Of a stretch of DNA of 64,000 nucleotides, positions 45,276 through 58,400 are shown one piece after another. The notes below the pieces were generated by a model. It saw nothing but the letters and a program-made list of their open reading frames with translations, was not told the origin of the DNA and made no database searches. This DNA comes from Eudromia elegans (taxonomy: Eukaryota; Chordata; Aves; Tinamiformes; Tinamidae), in the NCBI GenBank assembly GCA_003342815.1, contig PTEX01000031.1:2991984-3055983 (forward strand), given 5' to 3'. A program made the position numbers and the translations under genes. Position 1 is the stretch's first letter; each line of letters starts with the position of its first letter.

Positions 45276-48200
45276 CGCTCGTAACAAAGAAGAAATCTTT
45301 ATCTGCAGACAGAGCAGTACAAGGGGCACAGACAACTCATATGCGTGAACGTTCAAGGCTCAAAGTGCTACCTAGAAAGAACATAAGCCCCTTGCAGAGA
45401 AAGCGTGTGACTAAGGGTAGAGTCTGACCAGTGGCCAAGGAACAAGAATAAAAAAAGAAGATAAGCCATCTCACCACTCCATAAGCCCTTGGCAAGAAAT
45501 ACCAAGAAACTTCATTTGGAGAAGAATGGAAAAAAAATTCAATTAAGTATGTTTGCATCAATCTTCTGTCCTGTCAGACAGAGATAAGTGCTCCGAGGAG
45601 GAGAAATGCAGCTCTGGCGGGAATCAAGAGCAGCAGGTTGCTTCCCGTTGAAGTGAAGAAGAGGCAGCAAGAAGAAAGTCTCTTATCTACTTGCTGTGTG
45701 TCTTTTCTTCTGCAGATGTATAGGAATAAGATAGCTGTGCAAAGGCCTTTTGCCCTCTCATCCAGTACACCATGTAAGGGTGATTTCACTCCCACGTAAA
45801 GGTACAAAGGAGTAAGTTCAATCAGTGTAATGGGAAAGCTTAATTAGTGTCCACCATTATAAGTTTGGTGAGTTGTTATTGGTAAACTAATGCAGTTCTG
45901 AGCTCCACCATCAAAAGTCCAGTATTTCTGGTAGGAAGACTGTTGTTTGGACTAAGAGCTTTTGCTAAAACATATGGCAAATATAAATGTCACTCATTCA
46001 ACATTATATAATGCTTTGATTCGTGTATAACTCGTATAATATGATTCATTGCAATAAACAAGTATACCACAAATATCTGTGACACAGCAGACAGCTTTGA
46101 GCTACTGAGAAACACAAAGAGAAGGAAAATAAAGAAGAAATTATGTATCTGTGTAATCCAGCTCTGTGATTTCAAAGAGCACCATAGGACACCTTCGTGG
46201 TAACCTGCTGTCTTGGCTCGAAGCCTACATCTTGGTACCCCAGAGCGTGACTGTCCTTGCATGTTCGAGTTGGATATCTTGGTTTTGCTGCACTGCGATA
46301 AGCCAGTGCATGGTGCCCATGGGGAGCGCACGCAGGACGTGTGACGGCACCATGGAACAAGGACCTCATGTGTCCAGCGGCAGAAGACAAGCCCAAAGAC
46401 CAACACTACCCACTAAATCTCCACAGGAGAAAAGAGGAAAGCAGAGGGCAACAGGCATGAAATAGAGCAGATTCATCTCAATCTCCAAAACTAAATAAGT
46501 CACAGTAGAAATTTCCTTGTGCCTAGAAAATATTTTTTTTTAATTTTTTGGTTGGTTGTTTGCTTTTTTTAAAGACTGAAATGAGAGGCATTGGATCCTA
46601 CTGACATCCGACTTCCCATACACCGGGGTTGAACAGAAAGCTTCCAAGAATAAAACTCAAATAATGACAAAGCTTTTACCGTCTAGCATAGACTCACGCA
46701 TTTGAGTTGGCTTCCTATCAATCCCCTGACTTATGCATATAGGAAGGCTTCTGTGGCTGGCTGATTTGTTTGTGGTTCTTTGTTGCTATGTTTTGTTAAC
46801 CTTCCTTTATGTATTTTTAATGAATACTACAAATAAGAAATGTGTAAACTCATCCTGAGAAGAGGCTATAATGTCTCCCCGTGTTTTTGATTCACTGCCT
46901 CATTTGCAAGATTGCTGCTTATTCACAAATTAATTATGCAATGGCATCTTTAGCTAATAAAGTCTAAACAAAAAACATTTAATCCAGTTCATAGTTTTCT
47001 CTCAATCAAACCAAGTCTGTCAAACATAATTACATTACACATGCAAAGCAGCAACGAGCCAGCCATGTGCCACACCTGCTTAGCACTTCTTCAGGCAGAC
47101 GACATTCGCTAGGAGAGCAGTTGGCAGCACAGATGGCAGAGCAAGGAGGACCAGTGAAATATGTACTTGCTGAGTGTGGCCGGTGCCTTTTATTGTTGGA
47201 AAGGGTCAGGCCGTGGTCTCTGTGTGCATCAAACCAATCTCGGGGATAATGCCAGGCTTCAAACCCGAGGGCCGTTGGGTTTTCTAAGGAACCAGACCCC
47301 AGAATCGCTGCTGCAACCACAGCCATGCACTTTGGCATCATCGTTTATGATACTGCATTTTAGGATGAATATAAACGCATTCCCCCACCAACAGCACTGT
47401 ATAAGCATCTAATGAACCTCTCTGTTAATAATTAGAAAAGCAGTTCTGCATATTTCCATGCATCTAGTTCCTGTCAAATCTGTAAAGAGCAAAGTAGTTC
47501 ATTCCAAATCACAAATGGGAAAGACATCTCAAGCAGGCCTGGGTAGCTTTTTCAATCTGCAAACATGCTTAATTGTTTGAACAGATGTACAGTTTAATCT
47601 CAATTTACATTGATTGTGATTTTTCACTTTAAAGCCTTACAGTTCTGTCAAGAGGCTGTGTTTAAGCAAACAGCTTTTGCTGGGGGTCTCGTGGTTTCTC
47701 CTGCAAGGCCTCTTTCTCTTGTTACCCTTGCAAGAGTCTCAATCCTTTCTTTTACAAAGTCATGGTGCTGCAGGAGGGCAGGACACGTGCACCCAATCAA
47801 TGCCTCACCACGTAGCTCCTAAAAGATCTAAGACAGAGCCTGTGGCTTGCCTGGCACACAGGGGAAAGCAACAAAACCAAAACAAAAACTCAAGATCTTC
47901 TTGTTCAGGTCACATTTTCACATCTTCTATCTCGGATACTGTCACCTGCTTCGCATCGCTACCAGCTTGCCCTCTACCGCAGCCTTTCCACGTCTGCTGG
48001 ATACATTTGGTATTTTTACTGCGCCCGCTTTAGAAGAGCTCAGTATAAAATTGTCACTGCAGCGAGCTCCTTTGACCACCTCAACAGCCTCTGCTCATCA
48101 CAAACCCCAGTTACTTTCAGGACGCCCCAGGCTGGGCCATATAGGCTGCAACATTGTGATAACGGGAACATAATTTAATAGGAAAACGTACTTATCACGA

Positions 48201-48675
48201 AAGTTCTGTAGCAACAACCCTCAGGTCTCAGCCGTCCTCTGGCATCCCTGCCGCAGGGCAGAGCATGACTCCCCGATCAGCAATATCCCATCCTGGCTGC
48301 CGGGTTTCCAGCACAATCTACATTACAGGAGCTCATTCTCCACTGAAGTTTTCTCTCTGCTTCCCAGCTTGTTTTCAATTTACGTGACCAAAATGCTAAC
48401 CGAGCGTTCGCCCGGTATTTCCCACAGGTGCCCGCACGCTAAATGGAGGCTCGGCAGCATCAAGGGCTGGGGAAACGGCGTTGCAAACAGAGCAGGTTCA
48501 AATACCTCCTGCAATAGTCATTCCCTAGAATGCTAAATTTTTGACTCTATTAGTGTGCTTCCAAACACAAAAACATTCCAGTGCTGACTATTTTGTCTGC
48601 TTTTCTCCAAGGACACTTGACCAGGGGCTGTTAGCAAGAGCAGGAAAACTGTCAGTGGAGCTAGAAAGATAACAG
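45276..48675. other. Non-coding stretch, no gene seen
   Basis: Unique mixed sequence. An AT-rich tract at 46,860-47,030 (CAAATTAATTATGCAATGGC and similar) is a weak enhancer-type candidate. Frames at 47030-47341 and 47067-47249 are antisense to each other. A CpG-raised patch lies at about 48400-48480. No gene supported. Confidence 0.45.
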
Positions 48676-48699
48676 TAAATAAATAAATAAATAAATAAA
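48676..48699. repeat. (TAAA)6 tetranucleotide repeat
   Basis: Six perfect TAAA units. Confidence 0.92.
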
Positions 48700-48708
48700 G
48701 CACAATCC

Positions 48709-48739
48709 TTTTTTTTTTTTTCTTTTTTTTTTCTTTTTT
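48709..48739. repeat. T-rich tract
   Basis: 31 bases of T broken by two single C residues, ten bases after the TAAA repeat. The A-rich and T-rich pair could form a hairpin of low stability. Confidence 0.85.
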
Positions 48740-49549
48740 CCAGGGATTGAGTGCAAAATATTATTCAGAAGAAATACACTGGGATTTAACTTAAACAAAG
48801 TTTAAAGAAATTCACAAAGTTTAAATTACTGAGCGAACAACAAATGCCCTGGGAGAATCCTTATGACAGCACAAGTCAAAAATAAATCGACTGAACGATA
48901 CACGTATGTTTGCCTAAGAAAAAAAATCTCAGGGCCTTCATAAGTATTACAAATAAAAATAAAACTAAAATAAAACATTAGCCAGGCGGTCCTAGTCAGG
49001 AAGCATATCTGTTCCAGAGCCCAAGCTCTGCTGAAAGACACCGAGATGAACCAGCCGGCACAGCTATAAAACCCAAATCCCAAGCGAATAAATAAAAAGG
49101 CCATCTTCTGTTTCAGAAATCAGCAGGCCCGTAACACATTGCTCTATAAATTTCTTCCCCACAGGCTGCACAGTGAAAGCTCTTGACTATCAGATCCTTC
49201 TTGCTGAAATATCACCTGGGAGGTCCCGTGTTCAGCTGCTCGCACAGCCTCTGGCAAAGGGAGCCAGGGACGTGGCTCCTGTTTGCACAGCACCCGTTTA
49301 AAGGAGATTCAACCCATTTTCATCGTGTCACAGGGGACATTTGGGTAAAGTCCCCATTGGCCCCACAGGACTGTCTCCACCACGTGCTACTCCAGAGCAA
49401 GCTCAGCACCGACGAGGAGTGGTGGTGTTTGCGGCTTTGGGCACAATGAAGCACAGCACAAACACCAAAATCAGAGCATTTTGAGCAAGAAGCAGCACCA
49501 GAGACGAGCTTGACACCAGGCCAGGACTTCAGAGTCCTCCTGAGACGCA
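48740..49549. other. Non-coding stretch, possible older part of CR1
   Basis: No gene seen. The segment 49,330-49,549 leads directly into the recognisable CR1 tail and might be its more diverged upstream part, but I could not match it to the consensus by eye. Confidence 0.4.
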
Positions 49550-49710
49550 GGCACCATCCTTGGTTGTGGATTCTCGTTTGGACATCTTCCAAATCCCACA
49601 GGATGCCACCCTGGGCCATGAGATCTGGGGGCCACTGCTGGAGCAGGGAGGTTGGACCAGCCGGTGTCTAGAGATGCCTTCCCACCTCAACCGTTCCCTG
49701 ATTCTGTGAA
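49550..49710 (+). mobile_element. CR1 LINE 3' end, diverged
   Basis: The order of diagnostic words fits the CR1 tail: CACCATCCTTGG, TTTGGACATCTTCCAAATC, CAGGGAGGTTGGACCAG, GAGATGCCTTCCCACCTCAA, CCGTTCCCTGATTCTGTGAA. The consensus reads 'catccttgga..ctggac', 'gcagggggttggac.agatgatctc.agaggtcccttccaacctcaaccattctgtgattctgtga'. CR1 copies are typically truncated at the 5' end and end in short ATTCTRTGA-type repeats, as here. Supports a sauropsid source. Confidence 0.75.
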
Positions 49711-52224
49711 AATTTTTCATCTTCAGACCCACTCCAAGGTTTCCTGTACGTCTAAAAGCGACTACCGCACAAACCAAGCTTGCAAATATTCACTAATTTA
49801 ATCCAAACATATAGCCCCAGTGGTAATGTTTACGTGCACAAACATAAGCATATGCATAAATATGTGTCAGACAAGCATCTCTAATTTCTGAGGTGATTTT
49901 TAATAATTGATGTTTTCATCTGGAAACAAGATTACATGAAAATGACTCTGCCATTGAGAACCGCTCTATTTTAGAGCCAAGAAAATGTTTCAAATTAAAA
50001 AACAACCAAACAAAACTAGGTCAGTTTAAGTTTTGACAAAATTTGGGAGCGGGTCTGCAAAGCGCTTGGATTTCATTAACATTTAGCCCTGCTCCAGCAG
50101 AGAGGGGGTTTTGGCAGCTTTTTGGGGCAAAACAGGGCCCAAAATTGACCCTGCTTTGGCTCTGCAAAGCAAGGCAGCCTAAAGCACAGAGCAAAGCAGG
50201 CGGCAAGATACAGCCCTGCCCATTCCGATTTCATGAGTGTTTCCTTCCTGAACAACCCAGGAAGGCCTGAGAAGCGGCTCGATAACCTCATATGCAAAGC
50301 AGCACGTTGACAGCTTAAAAAGATGTTGGTACTCAGGATTAAGGCCAATATTTATCTTCCTGGCAAAGGTGTCTACACGAAAGACCACAGTAATGATGCC
50401 ACACACTACAAAGCACTACAAAAACAAGATCAAGAAGAATTGCATAAATACACCTATATAACATCCATCACATTAATGAGAAGGTAGAGACAAATGCGAC
50501 TTGCTGGTAAACTTGGCATCTATTGACCAGGGAAGAAACTGAGACACTGCTGAGACAAATACATTGGGAGAGCACAGATCTGAACGTATTCGCGTCAACA
50601 GGAGCTGGGCTGCCCAACGAGGTAGCGTCTTTCAGGCTTGGCAGAACACGAAAAAGCAAAAAACCTCAAAGAACTGATGGCTGCATTCATCCTAACATGA
50701 GGATCTTGACGTGGTTTGGTCCCTGAAGGATCTTGCCCAAGAAAGGATGATTCAGCATTAGTAAAACCCAGCTTGCTTGGAGATTTAAGTGAACACTATT
50801 TGGCTATCTGAAACCAGGGAGAAAGTGACACTGGTTGGGCTTACAAAGTGTTATTTTATACCCCGTGGGCTAGGAGTATGGAGCCCTTGGCTTTTTGACC
50901 ACTAAGTACATCATCATAAGGATAATAAGGATTACGGATGGGGATTTTGCTGGGTAGATTGGCAAGGCTGGAAGGAGAAACCTCCAGCACCAATTTAAAA
51001 TAAGGACAAGATTTTAACCTAGTAGAAAAAAATACCCGCATACTGCTTGCTCATAACACTTTCTTTTAAACATAGAAGTTAGTAAGTACTAAGTCAAGAC
51101 TCATTTTCAAGCTCCTGTAACTTGGTAAATCACAACATTCTAGTCTACCATGTCCTAGCTATTATTCTGAAGTGTTTTCCAAGGAAAGGTAAGACACAAG
51201 ATTCCCACAGAAGTGAAGCACAACTGTTAAATTACCAGCTTCCTCCTCTTTTATAATTCCAGAATCTGAGCCATTTTTCATCATAAACCAGATATGATGG
51301 TTTTACAGTTATGCAATCCATTTTTACTGAAACCTAAAGGTAGAAATAAAAATACCACTTCTATGTAATTGCTCTAAGGGCTATTAGCAATCATCCATTT
51401 TTGATTTTCCTCTTAAAGCATTCAGCCAAAGAGCTTTTTGGCCCAGAGCTATGCATAGAAAAGCTTTGTTTTTTTTTTTTTGCCCTTTTGTTAAAAACTG
51501 CAAGATAAAGGATGCGACAGTCCAGTGCTGCACAGGGCAGCCCAGAGACGCTGGGTAATGCCTGAAAGAAGAGGTCTGAGTGCTGAGTGCCAGCACGGTG
51601 CAGAGCGCCTGCATAGCCAGGGGGAACGAGCCCCCACAACCAGGGGGGCAGGGGCAGTGTCAGCATCATGAGAGCACCCCAAACCCCTCCCTTCTGCAGG
51701 AGGTGCTGCTGCAAGGTGGATGCTGAGTGCTTGCCACACTCCAATGTCCCATGGTTGCCAATGAGCCCTGGAACCACATCCCGTGCTGCTCTGCAAGTGC
51801 TTCCATGCACCAAGTGTTGCTGCTTTACTGTTGAAGAAAATGCACTTTTCTGAGTAGGGTTGGAAAGATCACTTTTGGCTCCCTTTCCAACAAATTCAAT
51901 GTAAAAGCCAACGCCCCAAACCAGGAACTGTTACAAAAACTGAAAAAAAATCCAGGTTAGACTCCAGCCTTATGCTCATCGGGTTCACAACCACAGTACT
52001 CATGAATTGGGTCTGACGTCCAGCAGTTTGTTTCCACCTCCTTGCAGATTCACAAGATGAAACTCTCAGTTTTGGACATTTGTAGATTTTCAGGTGCTAG
52101 AATTCACAGTATCAGTATAATCAACATTCCCCTGCCTTTCCGCTTGGGAAAAACTACAGTTTCCTCTCCTCTTTGTGTTTTAATACCCAACATGCTCGTG
52201 ATTGCAGTCACTACCCTTTAAATC
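49711..52224. other. Non-coding stretch, no gene seen
   Basis: Unique mixed sequence. A GC-raised part at 50,040-50,290 repeats short CAAAGC/GCTTTG words. The 140-codon minus-strand frame at 51391-51813 has no motif and is overlapped by other frames. A T-run lies at about 51469-51482. Confidence 0.45.
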
Positions 52225-52926
52225 TTGTTGATAAGTATTGAAATGACTGAGTATTTTTATAAACCTCACAGTTACCTTGATGTTACAGCCCAGATTTTGT
52301 GTGGCAAACTCTGTAATTTTGTTCTGGGCTTGGATTTCATCAAGAGAGAAGAGGAGAAAAGAAACGCACTCAGACAGGTCCATTCTAGGGGTTTTTCCTG
52401 GCCTCTGTTGCAAAGGGGTGTCCTCTCCCCAGCCCCAGCCCCGTGGGGAGGCCGGGCACAACGCAGCTGCCCGTGCCGGGGCTGCCCCACTGGCCTTGCT
52501 CCGTGCTGCCCGAGCACCCACGGGGGCCCTGTGCCTCGAGCAGAAAAACAGCTCCGCGGCTGGTACATTGCAGAGAGGAAAATATTTTCCCCTAGAGCAT
52601 TAAGTGCAGAGATGACCTGTGCACGCCCCTCCTTCCCCACCCCGCTGGGGGATTTTTTATTTCCAAAGGAAGGAAAAAAAAAAGGCAGAAACTCCATCTT
52701 GGTGACGCTTCAGGTCTCACCACTGCACACCAGGCAGCCACACCACGGCTCCTTCACCAAGGGCTCACACTGCCGTGTCAGGTTTTGTCCTCACCAGCAG
52801 CCCTATGGCTCAGGCACAGGCATGAATAGACATAGACACAGTGCAGGTCCTGGCCCTTCTCCTGCCCTGTCTGCCTCCCGAGGCCCCTCAATTGATCCTC
52901 CTACCCAGGCCAAGCTGCTGGTGTAA
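52225..52926 (+). other. Longest open frame in the window, judged chance
   Basis: 233 codons open. The middle (about 52,420-52,560) is GC- and CpG-raised and the peptide is rich in Pro, Arg, Ser and Cys with no hydrophobic core or known motif. The first 45 codons have a different composition (AT-rich DNA) from the rest. Frames of 113 and 141 codons are open on the opposite strand across the same bases, as expected where GC content suppresses stops. Not supported as a gene. Confidence 0.1.
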
Positions 52927-53763
52927 CCCAAGGCAGCTTGAGCAGGGGTGACAGCTACACAAAACCTGAATGCCCCGGCTCCCAAAAGGGACCTTTTCCC
53001 CCTACCTTTTCCTTCTCCCTTTTCCAGCCTCTGCAATTCATCATTTGCTGCTTTTTTTAATCCTCTTCATGTGCACAGCCTCCCCAGGAAAGGTCTCCAA
53101 AGCACCAGTCTCTGAGTGGTCCTGAAGCCACATGAGGCGGCCACAAGCAGCAACGTGTCCCCTTAACCCATGTCCTACAGTGTGCATTTAGGCAGATTCT
53201 TGCTCAGAATATTCGCTGCTGGGCACACACCTGCATAGGCACATGAGTTAGGAGAACAACTCTCGCCTTTCCTCGTGCGAATGGAGGTGGCTGCAATGCA
53301 ACCTCTTGAAAACTAAGCAAAGACGCTCCAAAGTTGGCATTATTTCCACTTAATAAGTGTGAAATCGTTATAGCTTTGCTACAAAAATGAAACGGCCCTA
53401 CTCGTAGAGGATACACTGTGACACAGAAAAATTAGCAAACACCATGAGTTCTGCACAGCAAGATTTGTAAGCCTGCCAGCAGAATCACAAACTCGCACAG
53501 CTCTAATTTGTCTAGGAAAAAAGGGGTGTTTAATTGCTGTGCATAATAAACACACAAACGTCAGAGAGCAGCCGTGGGTAACGCGCACAAGTAGATTCCA
53601 GCTGTATTGCTAAGGAAACATAAAAGCGAGTTATTTCCCATCTTGATCCTAAGTTCAGGAAACCACATTAAAATCAAATGACCAAAGCTCCCAAAGCGCT
53701 CGGCACTTGCTGTCCTCACTACTGAATTCTCTTGGAAACTCCTTCACTTAACACGGGTATCTG
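52927..53763. other. Non-coding stretch, no gene seen
   Basis: Unique mixed sequence. Short frames only. Confidence 0.5.
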
Positions 53764-53785
53764 CAGGGTGCAGCACTGCACCCTG
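53764..53785. repeat. Perfect 10-base inverted repeat
   Basis: CAGGGTGCAG, two bases CA, CTGCACCCTG. As a hairpin the two innermost pairs would open to form the loop. Confidence 0.75.
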
Positions 53786-54373
53786 TCTGTGCAGGGCTAT
53801 TCAGCCCTCTTGGATACGCCTGCAGAGCTGACCGTGCGGGTGGTTCTAGTGTTTCTCCTACCTGAACCAGCTTGGTAAGAGATTACTTTGGCTTCTCATC
53901 TCCCTTCCACATGGAAATCCCCCAAGCACCAGATCACTTCCAAGAGTCCAAGTCAGACAGCACCTTGGTCTCCCGGTACCTTTTCAGAAGGCCAGGTGGA
54001 AATTCAGCTCCGTTCTGCTCTTGACCATGCAGCGAGGACCTGTGCAGCACCCCGTCAACCCCACAGCCTCCTTCCCCATCCAAACCTGCAGACACTCATC
54101 CCTGTGAACACTTCTGGGCACAAGTCTTGGCGAGGATGTTGTACACCGACCAAGTTACCATCTAACTTGTATAAAATTTGGGTTCAGATTGCATTTTTCT
54201 ATTTGAAATTATTAGATTTTACTTTCCCGATATAAAGTAGTCCAAGACTGTATTGAATCTTTAATTCCCAAGTTATAAATCTTGTCATAGAGTTTATATG
54301 TTTTTCCTTGAAGACAACTTCAAATTGAATAATCTGTTTCATGTTATCTTTCTTTCTCTTCCATTCTGGTTTC
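53786..54373. other. Non-coding stretch, no gene seen
   Basis: The 115-codon frame at 53888-54235 is Ser/Pro-rich without motif. No gene supported. Confidence 0.5.
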
Positions 54374-54404
54374 AAAAAAAAAAAAAAAAAGGAAAAAAAT
54401 AAAA
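54374..54404. repeat. Poly-A tract with A-rich tail
   Basis: A17 followed by GGAAAAAAATAAAA. I see no processed gene copy upstream of it, so it is recorded as a simple A-tract. Confidence 0.85.
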
Positions 54405-57400
54405 GCATTCCTTTCTATACTTAGGTTACAAATCACTATCAATGGCTCGAGAGATAGATGACAAACCACAGTTACAGGGTTTTCTTCAAGGTTTTAGACA
54501 CCTTGGGATTTATCACGCTTCACAGAAGTCTTGTGTTATTACATGGCACTCCTACTACCTACAGTTACTTTCCTACATTGCAGAGGATTTCTTATACTAC
54601 AGCCAACACAAAGATTCTGCCTAAAAAGTAATAGGGCAATCAATACACTTGAATACCTTGTGATTTTTTTCTGCTTATTTACAGCACAGGATTTATATGA
54701 GAATTAGACGGTGTTTACTTGATTCAGCAAGCAAAATTGCTGACTTGCAGAGTCCCCTGAAAAAATACTTATAAATTAGCCATCTCGAATGAGCTTGAGA
54801 TCAATAGCAGAGATGAGAATGGGGTTGGCTTTGCCAAGTGCACACTGCCAATTCTCACCCCAGGGTCACTCTCATACACAGCAATAACACATTTCAGAGC
54901 TTCCACGCTCTTCGGGATTTACATCGGTCCAGCCAAGAACAGCACGGGAAAGTCATAGCAGCCTATTTGCTTTTCACTTTGATGTCGTAGTGTCCCAAGC
55001 TTGAATAAAAATCACCACCAACACTGAGCATTTCTCTCTCTGACCACAGAAAAGAAAAAAAAGCTATACCTGAAAGTGCAGCAGATATTGCCATAATAAA
55101 TACCGACAATAAATAAATCCATCCTTTGTTCTAGGGGAAAATATGTAGTCGGAAATAGGAGAGGCTTGGGATGCAGGATTATTTAGTGCAGAGGACTACT
55201 GAGCCATCTGTCCGTGAACAGATAGCATCCTCTCCCATTTGTGCTGGAATAATCTCTTTGCAACATCTTGCGAGATCAAGACTTGTAATGAAAAACTCTC
55301 ACTGAAAGAACTGGGTATAAAAGTCATGTTGAAGAAGGTTATTAACAAAAAACCTTACTAGAAACGACAGATACAGGAGAAAATATTATGATGCTAAAGG
55401 TATAAAGACAGATACAAATAGTGCCTCCCTAATGGCTTGCATACTCAGTGAGAACATATTTCTATTACATATTTAGAGCAGGACATTTTTCTTTGCACAT
55501 CGTAGAAAGAATACTGCATCCCCATCAGCTAGCAAATAAGCAAGAAGAAATAATGAAATATTGCAGTATCTTTAAAAGTTATGTGAGTATAAACAATTAG
55601 CCTTAACAAGAACTCGAGTAAAATATTTACCAGAATTTCTTTGAAACTTGGCAGCTGCAGCTCCTCTGTGAATTGAAACTTTACAAGGACATTAGGGCAA
55701 GAGCTTGTAACCTATAGTCCACCTAAAACCTTCCATCTCCTGGCACTAAATACCTGGTACAAAAAAAATGTGTTATGGCATTTACATAACCAACATACGC
55801 ATTAGTACCGAGTTCAAATGAAATGTTGCCCTTCCTTTGCCAGAAAGGGAGAAAACACACCCGTCCATTCCGCAGCATAAACCTCGAGCAGACAACAGAT
55901 TTAAAGGTGGCCTCTCGGAGTGCATATGAATCCCATCAGCTTGTGCGGTCAAACACATAAAAGGCTCCAAGCCTCCTAACGACTTTACAAGTCATCTTAA
56001 AGCCATTCAATTTAGATAACCTTTTCAGAATAACGGGGTCTAAAGCTGCAATTCAGCACAAATCTGGCAATTTTACTGTGCAGCACATCCGCATCTTTGA
56101 GAAATGATCAAGGAAAGATTAAAGCACTTCACAATAGGATAAACTATTGCTTCAACCTGCAGTTTTAAGTGAAGTACTATCAAGATCATCTTGAAGAACC
56201 CCTGCTTTAATATTTAGATTCTCTAGTACCCAGAATGCTTCCTTAGGTTTATCAGATTTACAATAAGAGAGAGAAGAGAGATTTAGTAAGTCAATAGTGC
56301 TTGCTAAACTACATTTCTCAGGCTGAGTTACAAGCACATTATGCTTTACAAATTAAACTGGACTGTCAAGATAAATGCATAGGCAATACAGTGCCATTTG
56401 TAAGTAAATGCCTCTTTATGTTTAAATAGGTTCTTATAGACCAAGAGGCTGAATCTCTTTTTCCTAACAACATTATAAATCTAGAAGCAAAGGAATAAAA
56501 TGAAAAAGAACTGGGCCCTCGGTCTGTGTGAAGGATTGATGACTCAGGCAGTACTAAGTCTACCAGAAATGATTACTTTTCTTGTCTTTCTAGTAAGTTT
56601 TCTTCTAAACATTACGAGGAGGGGAAAAGAGAGAGAAAGGAAGGGAACCACAGCCGCAGGAAGGCAAACGGTGCCATGTCGGAGCAGCAGCACCACTGCA
56701 ATCTCACAGTACAGAAACACTACCCCCAGCAAGAAGGGAATACTGCCAGTGTGACAGTCTCCCACACTACAGTTCCACAAGTTGCCCCCAACTTAATGCC
56801 TGCAAAAGTTATTCCTGCCTTCTATTCAAAACTGGCTTTCCAACTGCACGTGCTCCAGTGGACACGGCAAAAATAAATGTCTTTGAGGTTTTAAAATGCA
56901 AAAACAATAAAGCAACTCCTCACGTGCAAATCCAAGCCAGAGTCAGACATATACAGGCATAATTTAAAATTCCCTCTTCAGGATTGCAGCTGCTGCTCTT
57001 ACTGCTCATGATTCCATCTCCAGCGTTCAGCACCGATAAGGAACCTACCTACAGAGCTTAAGATCTCCAGAGAAAATACATGGAGATACACATGTGTGTT
57101 TACAGTGCTGCACTGCTTTAGGCTTAGCAAGACCGTAGGGATTTACAGCCCATAGCAGGTAACTCGCTAGCTGTAGGCTGGTAGAGCACGTCGTGACCAA
57201 GCATTAACAACTCAAGTCTTGGAGCCTGAGAAACGGAATATCCTTGCAGGATACCAACCTGCCTTCCCAACACTGCCTCACCAGAAAAAACCCCGTGGAC
57301 GTGGTTGCCACAGCTCAAACGGCAGCCCTTTAGATGTCTTATTGGGTACCTTATTCACAACAATATATAAGGCCTTAAAGCCCTAACAAAAGAGTCTGCT

Positions 57401-58400
57401 TCCAAGTAATTCCCCATGCAACGAATGTGCTCTACTGCAAACTGTCAACATTTAATACCAAAGTAGCTAGATGAAGGCCCAGATTGTTCCTTTTCCCCAT
57501 TAAATAACTAATTGATCTCATAGTATAAAGGAGAGAACAAATTTGTCCTTATTATTTAAAAGACTGATTTAATGCAGAAGGGACAAGTTTCTGTGGAACA
57601 AGCACCTGGAGTAACCTGAGGATATTGTATTGCATGGACTGTATGGAGATCCTAAAAGACAAAATTACTCTCAACTACCTATAAGAAGGTTTTAATTCAT
57701 CTTTTTGGACAACTCATCAGGAAAGGGAGCTTTCTTCCTAATATTTTTCTTTAACTTGATGCACTTGTTATGCTACCCAATGAATATAAAACATTTCTGC
57801 ATCCCCTCAGTACTTAGATTTCAGTCTGTTTTAATCAAGGCACTTTTCCTTCAGCACATAACTCCCTCAGTACCAGTTCTAGTTACTAAGAGAGGAGATG
57901 AAGGTCCCTTCATACAAGGCTTCATTCATAATGATCTGCAGAGATGTCGCTTTTCATATACTGCCCTTTGATAAGGAAGCAGAGATTTCCCACTCAGCTG
58001 ATTAAAACTGAGTGACTGCATAATCTTATAATAATCTCATCTATTACTCAAACAAAATGGTTACCTACTGCATCGAGGTGGCTAATAAGTACAAGGGATC
58101 CTTTCTGTGTTGAGGTCTTGCAAATAACCTGCTCCTCTGTATTTAGTGCGTAGTTAACTTATGGAAGGACATAACTCTGCCCTTGCATTTTTCCCCATAG
58201 TAGCACCACCCCATCAACTGGAAACTTGATCTGCAGTGTACAGATGACACTACAACATGGCAAAGATAAAATACGACTTAGGGTCACTACAGCACTTCCA
58301 GGCAGCAATAAGATCCCCATCTTGTACTGCTGTGTTCTTAGAAGCCTATAGAATTTTTTAAGAAGCACCATTAACATTTTCTAAAGACACTTTATTATCA
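54405..58400. other. Non-coding stretch, no gene seen
   Basis: CpG-poor unique sequence with alternating AT-rich segments. Only frames under 90 codons. No transposon signature recognised. Confidence 0.5.

Noticed and set aside
51391-51813. 140-codon minus-strand frame
   Set aside because: Contains a poly-Lys run from a T-tract, overlaps other frames and has no recognisable domain.
52225-52926. Longest open frame, 233 codons
   Set aside because: Composition shifts along it, it is antisense to other long frames, it has no motif, and it lies in a GC-raised patch where stops are rare by chance.
54199-54408. Poly-A at 54374 as the tail of a retrocopy
   Set aside because: No coding or SINE/LINE body can be recognised upstream of the A-tract.
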